Shown here piece by piece: positions 5,106-6,163 of a stretch of 6,163 nt of DNA. The stretch's first letter is position 1, and the number at the start of each line of letters is the position of its first letter. Made by a program: the position numbers and the translations under genes. The notes under the pieces were generated by a model. It was not told the DNA's origin, searched no databases, and worked only from the letters and a program-made list of their open reading frames with translations. Origin of the DNA: Acidobacteriota bacterium (GTDB lineage: Bacteria > Acidobacteriota > Terriglobia > UBA7540); the NCBI GenBank assembly GCA_021789565.1, contig JAJYJL010000551.1, positions 1 through 6,163 on the forward strand, given 5' to 3'.

Positions 5106-5146
5106 ATCGATCCACGGCGCGGATGGTGCGGCACCCTGCTAACCAC
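5102..5146 (-). CDS. Possible 14-codon upstream ORF coupled to pcm
   Basis: GTG at 5146 is preceded by GGAGG (5157-5153) at a 6-nt spacing, the best ribosome site in the AraC-pcm gap. The frame MVSRVPHHPRRGSI ends in TGA, whose last two bases are the TG... overlap of ATATGA with the pcm ATG, so stop and start share bases. pcm itself has only a weak site. Ribosomes delivered here could re-initiate on pcm. The peptide is unlikely to matter by itself and could be fortuitous. Confidence 0.35.
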   Translation of the reverse strand: MVSRVPHHPRRGSI

Positions 5147-5194
5147 TATCTTCCTCCGTCCGTGGGCTTGTGTCGAGCGCTATGAGGGCGAAAA

Positions 5195-6154
5195 TCAATC
5201 CGCCGCCGGTGCCAGGTCAGGCCAGTGGCGAGTGTCTTGCCGCAACCTGGCGATGTCGCGAGTGGGCGCACTTCCAAAAAAACGGCTGTATTCCCTGCTG
5301 AACTGGGATGGACTTAAGTAGCCCACCCGTTCGCTTGCGCTCCCTGCATCCATCATTGCGGACAACATGAGGCGTCTTGCTTCCTGAAGGCGTAATACCT
5401 TTTGATAGTGCAGGGGGCTCATCGAAGTGACTGCCTTGAAGTGCTCATGGAAAGACGAAACACTCATGTTCACCAGGTCGGCCAGTTCTTCGACCTTCAC
5501 GGGCTGGGAATAGTTGACGCGCAGCCAGGAAATCGCCTTCGCAACCCGTTGCACGCTGGATTCAGCAAAGCCCATTTGAGCCGCGCGAACGCCAATGGGG
5601 CTTCTCAGCAGACGGATCAGAATCTCATCCACGACGAGCGGGGCGAGAAGCTCGGCGTCTCCGGGTTGTTGTAAACACTCAATTAACCTGGTCGCAGCGC
5701 TGATGATACTCGCGTCGACGGGAGTGATGTAAACCGCCTTCCTCTCCTGAGCCGGAGGAACACCGTGAGGAAACACCTTCAAGACCAGCTCGGCAATCCG
5801 GGGCGCATCAAGGTCAAGCTGTAAAGAGAGGTATGGCTTGGCGAAGCTCGCCTGCGTGACCTGCGCCGCAATGGGCAAGGCAACGGAGAACACAATCATC
5901 CGCGATGAGTCGTACTCGTAAACTTCCTCCCCCACGGTAACCGTCTTGGCCCCTTGCGCGACGATGCACAAGGAAGGCACCCGTAGCACATGCGCACACT
6001 CCTTGTTAATTTGTGAGAGGCGTCCCGCATGCACACCGGGAATGCGCAGGTCAAAACTGCCGTCGTGCGGGGCATAAGCAGCGATGAGACGGGCAAGCCT
6101 CTCAAGGTCGGGCTCGGCAACCGTTTGCACCGGACCTGAAGCCCCAGCCGGCAT
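5195..6154 (-). CDS. AraC-family transcriptional regulator with AraC_N-type N-terminal domain
   Basis: This 319-residue DNA-binding regulator has an N-terminal sensor (about 20-190) of the AraC_N type seen in the YqhC-like group. It includes PSLCIVAQGAKTVTVGEEVYEYD (60-82) and the SLQLDLD stretch (110-116). The C-terminal AraC/XylS DNA-binding domain has two helix-turn-helix units at about 221-243 (VEELADLVNMSVSSFHEHFK) and 270-294 (SERVGYLSPSQFSREYSRFFG). The final SAPTRDIARLR is usual for this group. The inducer is unknown; some relatives answer to aldehydes, but nothing nearby (no oxidoreductase gene) points to a target. Such genes often control a divergent neighbour, which would lie beyond the right edge. 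The ATG at 6154 is only 9 bases from the edge and the frame stays open to it, so the true start may be further upstream. Confidence 0.92.
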   Translation of the reverse strand: MPAGASGPVQTVAEPDLERLARLIAAYAPHDGSFDLRIPGVHAGRLSQINKECAHVLRVPSLCIVAQGAKTVTVGEEVYEYDSSRMIVFSVALPIAAQVTQASFAKPYLSLQLDLDAPRIAELVLKVFPHGVPPAQERKAVYITPVDASIISAATRLIECLQQPGDAELLAPLVVDEILIRLLRSPIGVRAAQMGFAESSVQRVAKAISWLRVNYSQPVKVEELADLVNMSVSSFHEHFKAVTSMSPLHYQKVLRLQEARRLMLSAMMDAGSASERVGYLSPSQFSREYSRFFGSAPTRDIARLRQDTRHWPDLAPAAD

Positions 6155-6163
6155 GATGCTTTC

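Noticed and set aside
1..6163. Mobile elements, CRISPR arrays, tRNA genes, defence or phage genes
   Set aside because: I looked for terminal repeats, regularly spaced repeats, transposase or integrase motifs and tRNA-like cloverleafs and saw none.

Overview
The window is 6163 bases of moderately GC-rich bacterial chromosome with ordinary housekeeping gene density. There is no sign of phage, insertion sequence, CRISPR array, tRNA or rRNA gene. An acidobacterial origin is my inference. It rests on the fused 3-dehydroquinate dehydratase/shikimate dehydrogenase of plant-like domain order, and on a site complementary to a 16S rRNA 3' tail of the common bacterial form. Other phyla that carry the fused enzyme cannot be excluded.

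Layout: 1-573 (minus) is the N-terminal part of an MscS-type mechanosensitive channel that runs off the left edge, with its own promoter near 660-687. 799-2370 (minus) is the bifunctional AroD-AroE shikimate pathway enzyme. 2371-2718 is a divergent intergenic region, followed by a Nudix hydrolase on the plus strand (2719-3177). 3178-3527 is a non-coding-looking gap that holds the most unusual part of the window. 3528-4262 (minus) is a GT2 glycosyltransferase of the polyprenyl-phosphate glucosyltransferase type, 4446-5105 (minus) is protein-L-isoaspartate methyltransferase (pcm), and 5195-6154 (minus) is an AraC-family regulator whose upstream end touches the right edge.

The gap between the Nudix gene and the glycosyltransferase appears to be a self-contained small transcription unit on the minus strand. 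Reading leftward, it has a glycosyltransferase terminator, a sigma-70-like promoter overlapping a 12-bp inverted repeat, and a very short leader. Then come a Shine-Dalgarno sequence complementary to about 17 nt of the 16S rRNA 3' end, a 13-codon ORF, several hairpins and a strong terminator. No gene lies downstream on that strand, so it is not an attenuator for a neighbour. The two terminator stems contain G-U pairs that exist only in the minus-strand RNA, which supports the direction. I do not recognise it as a known RNA family. It is the best candidate here for an undescribed element.

The genes do not form one pathway. The minus-strand genes araC-type, pcm and GT are co-directional but separated by 89 and 183 bp. 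The 89-bp gap contains a 14-codon ORF with a good ribosome binding site, whose stop codon overlaps the pcm start (ATGA), suggesting translational coupling.
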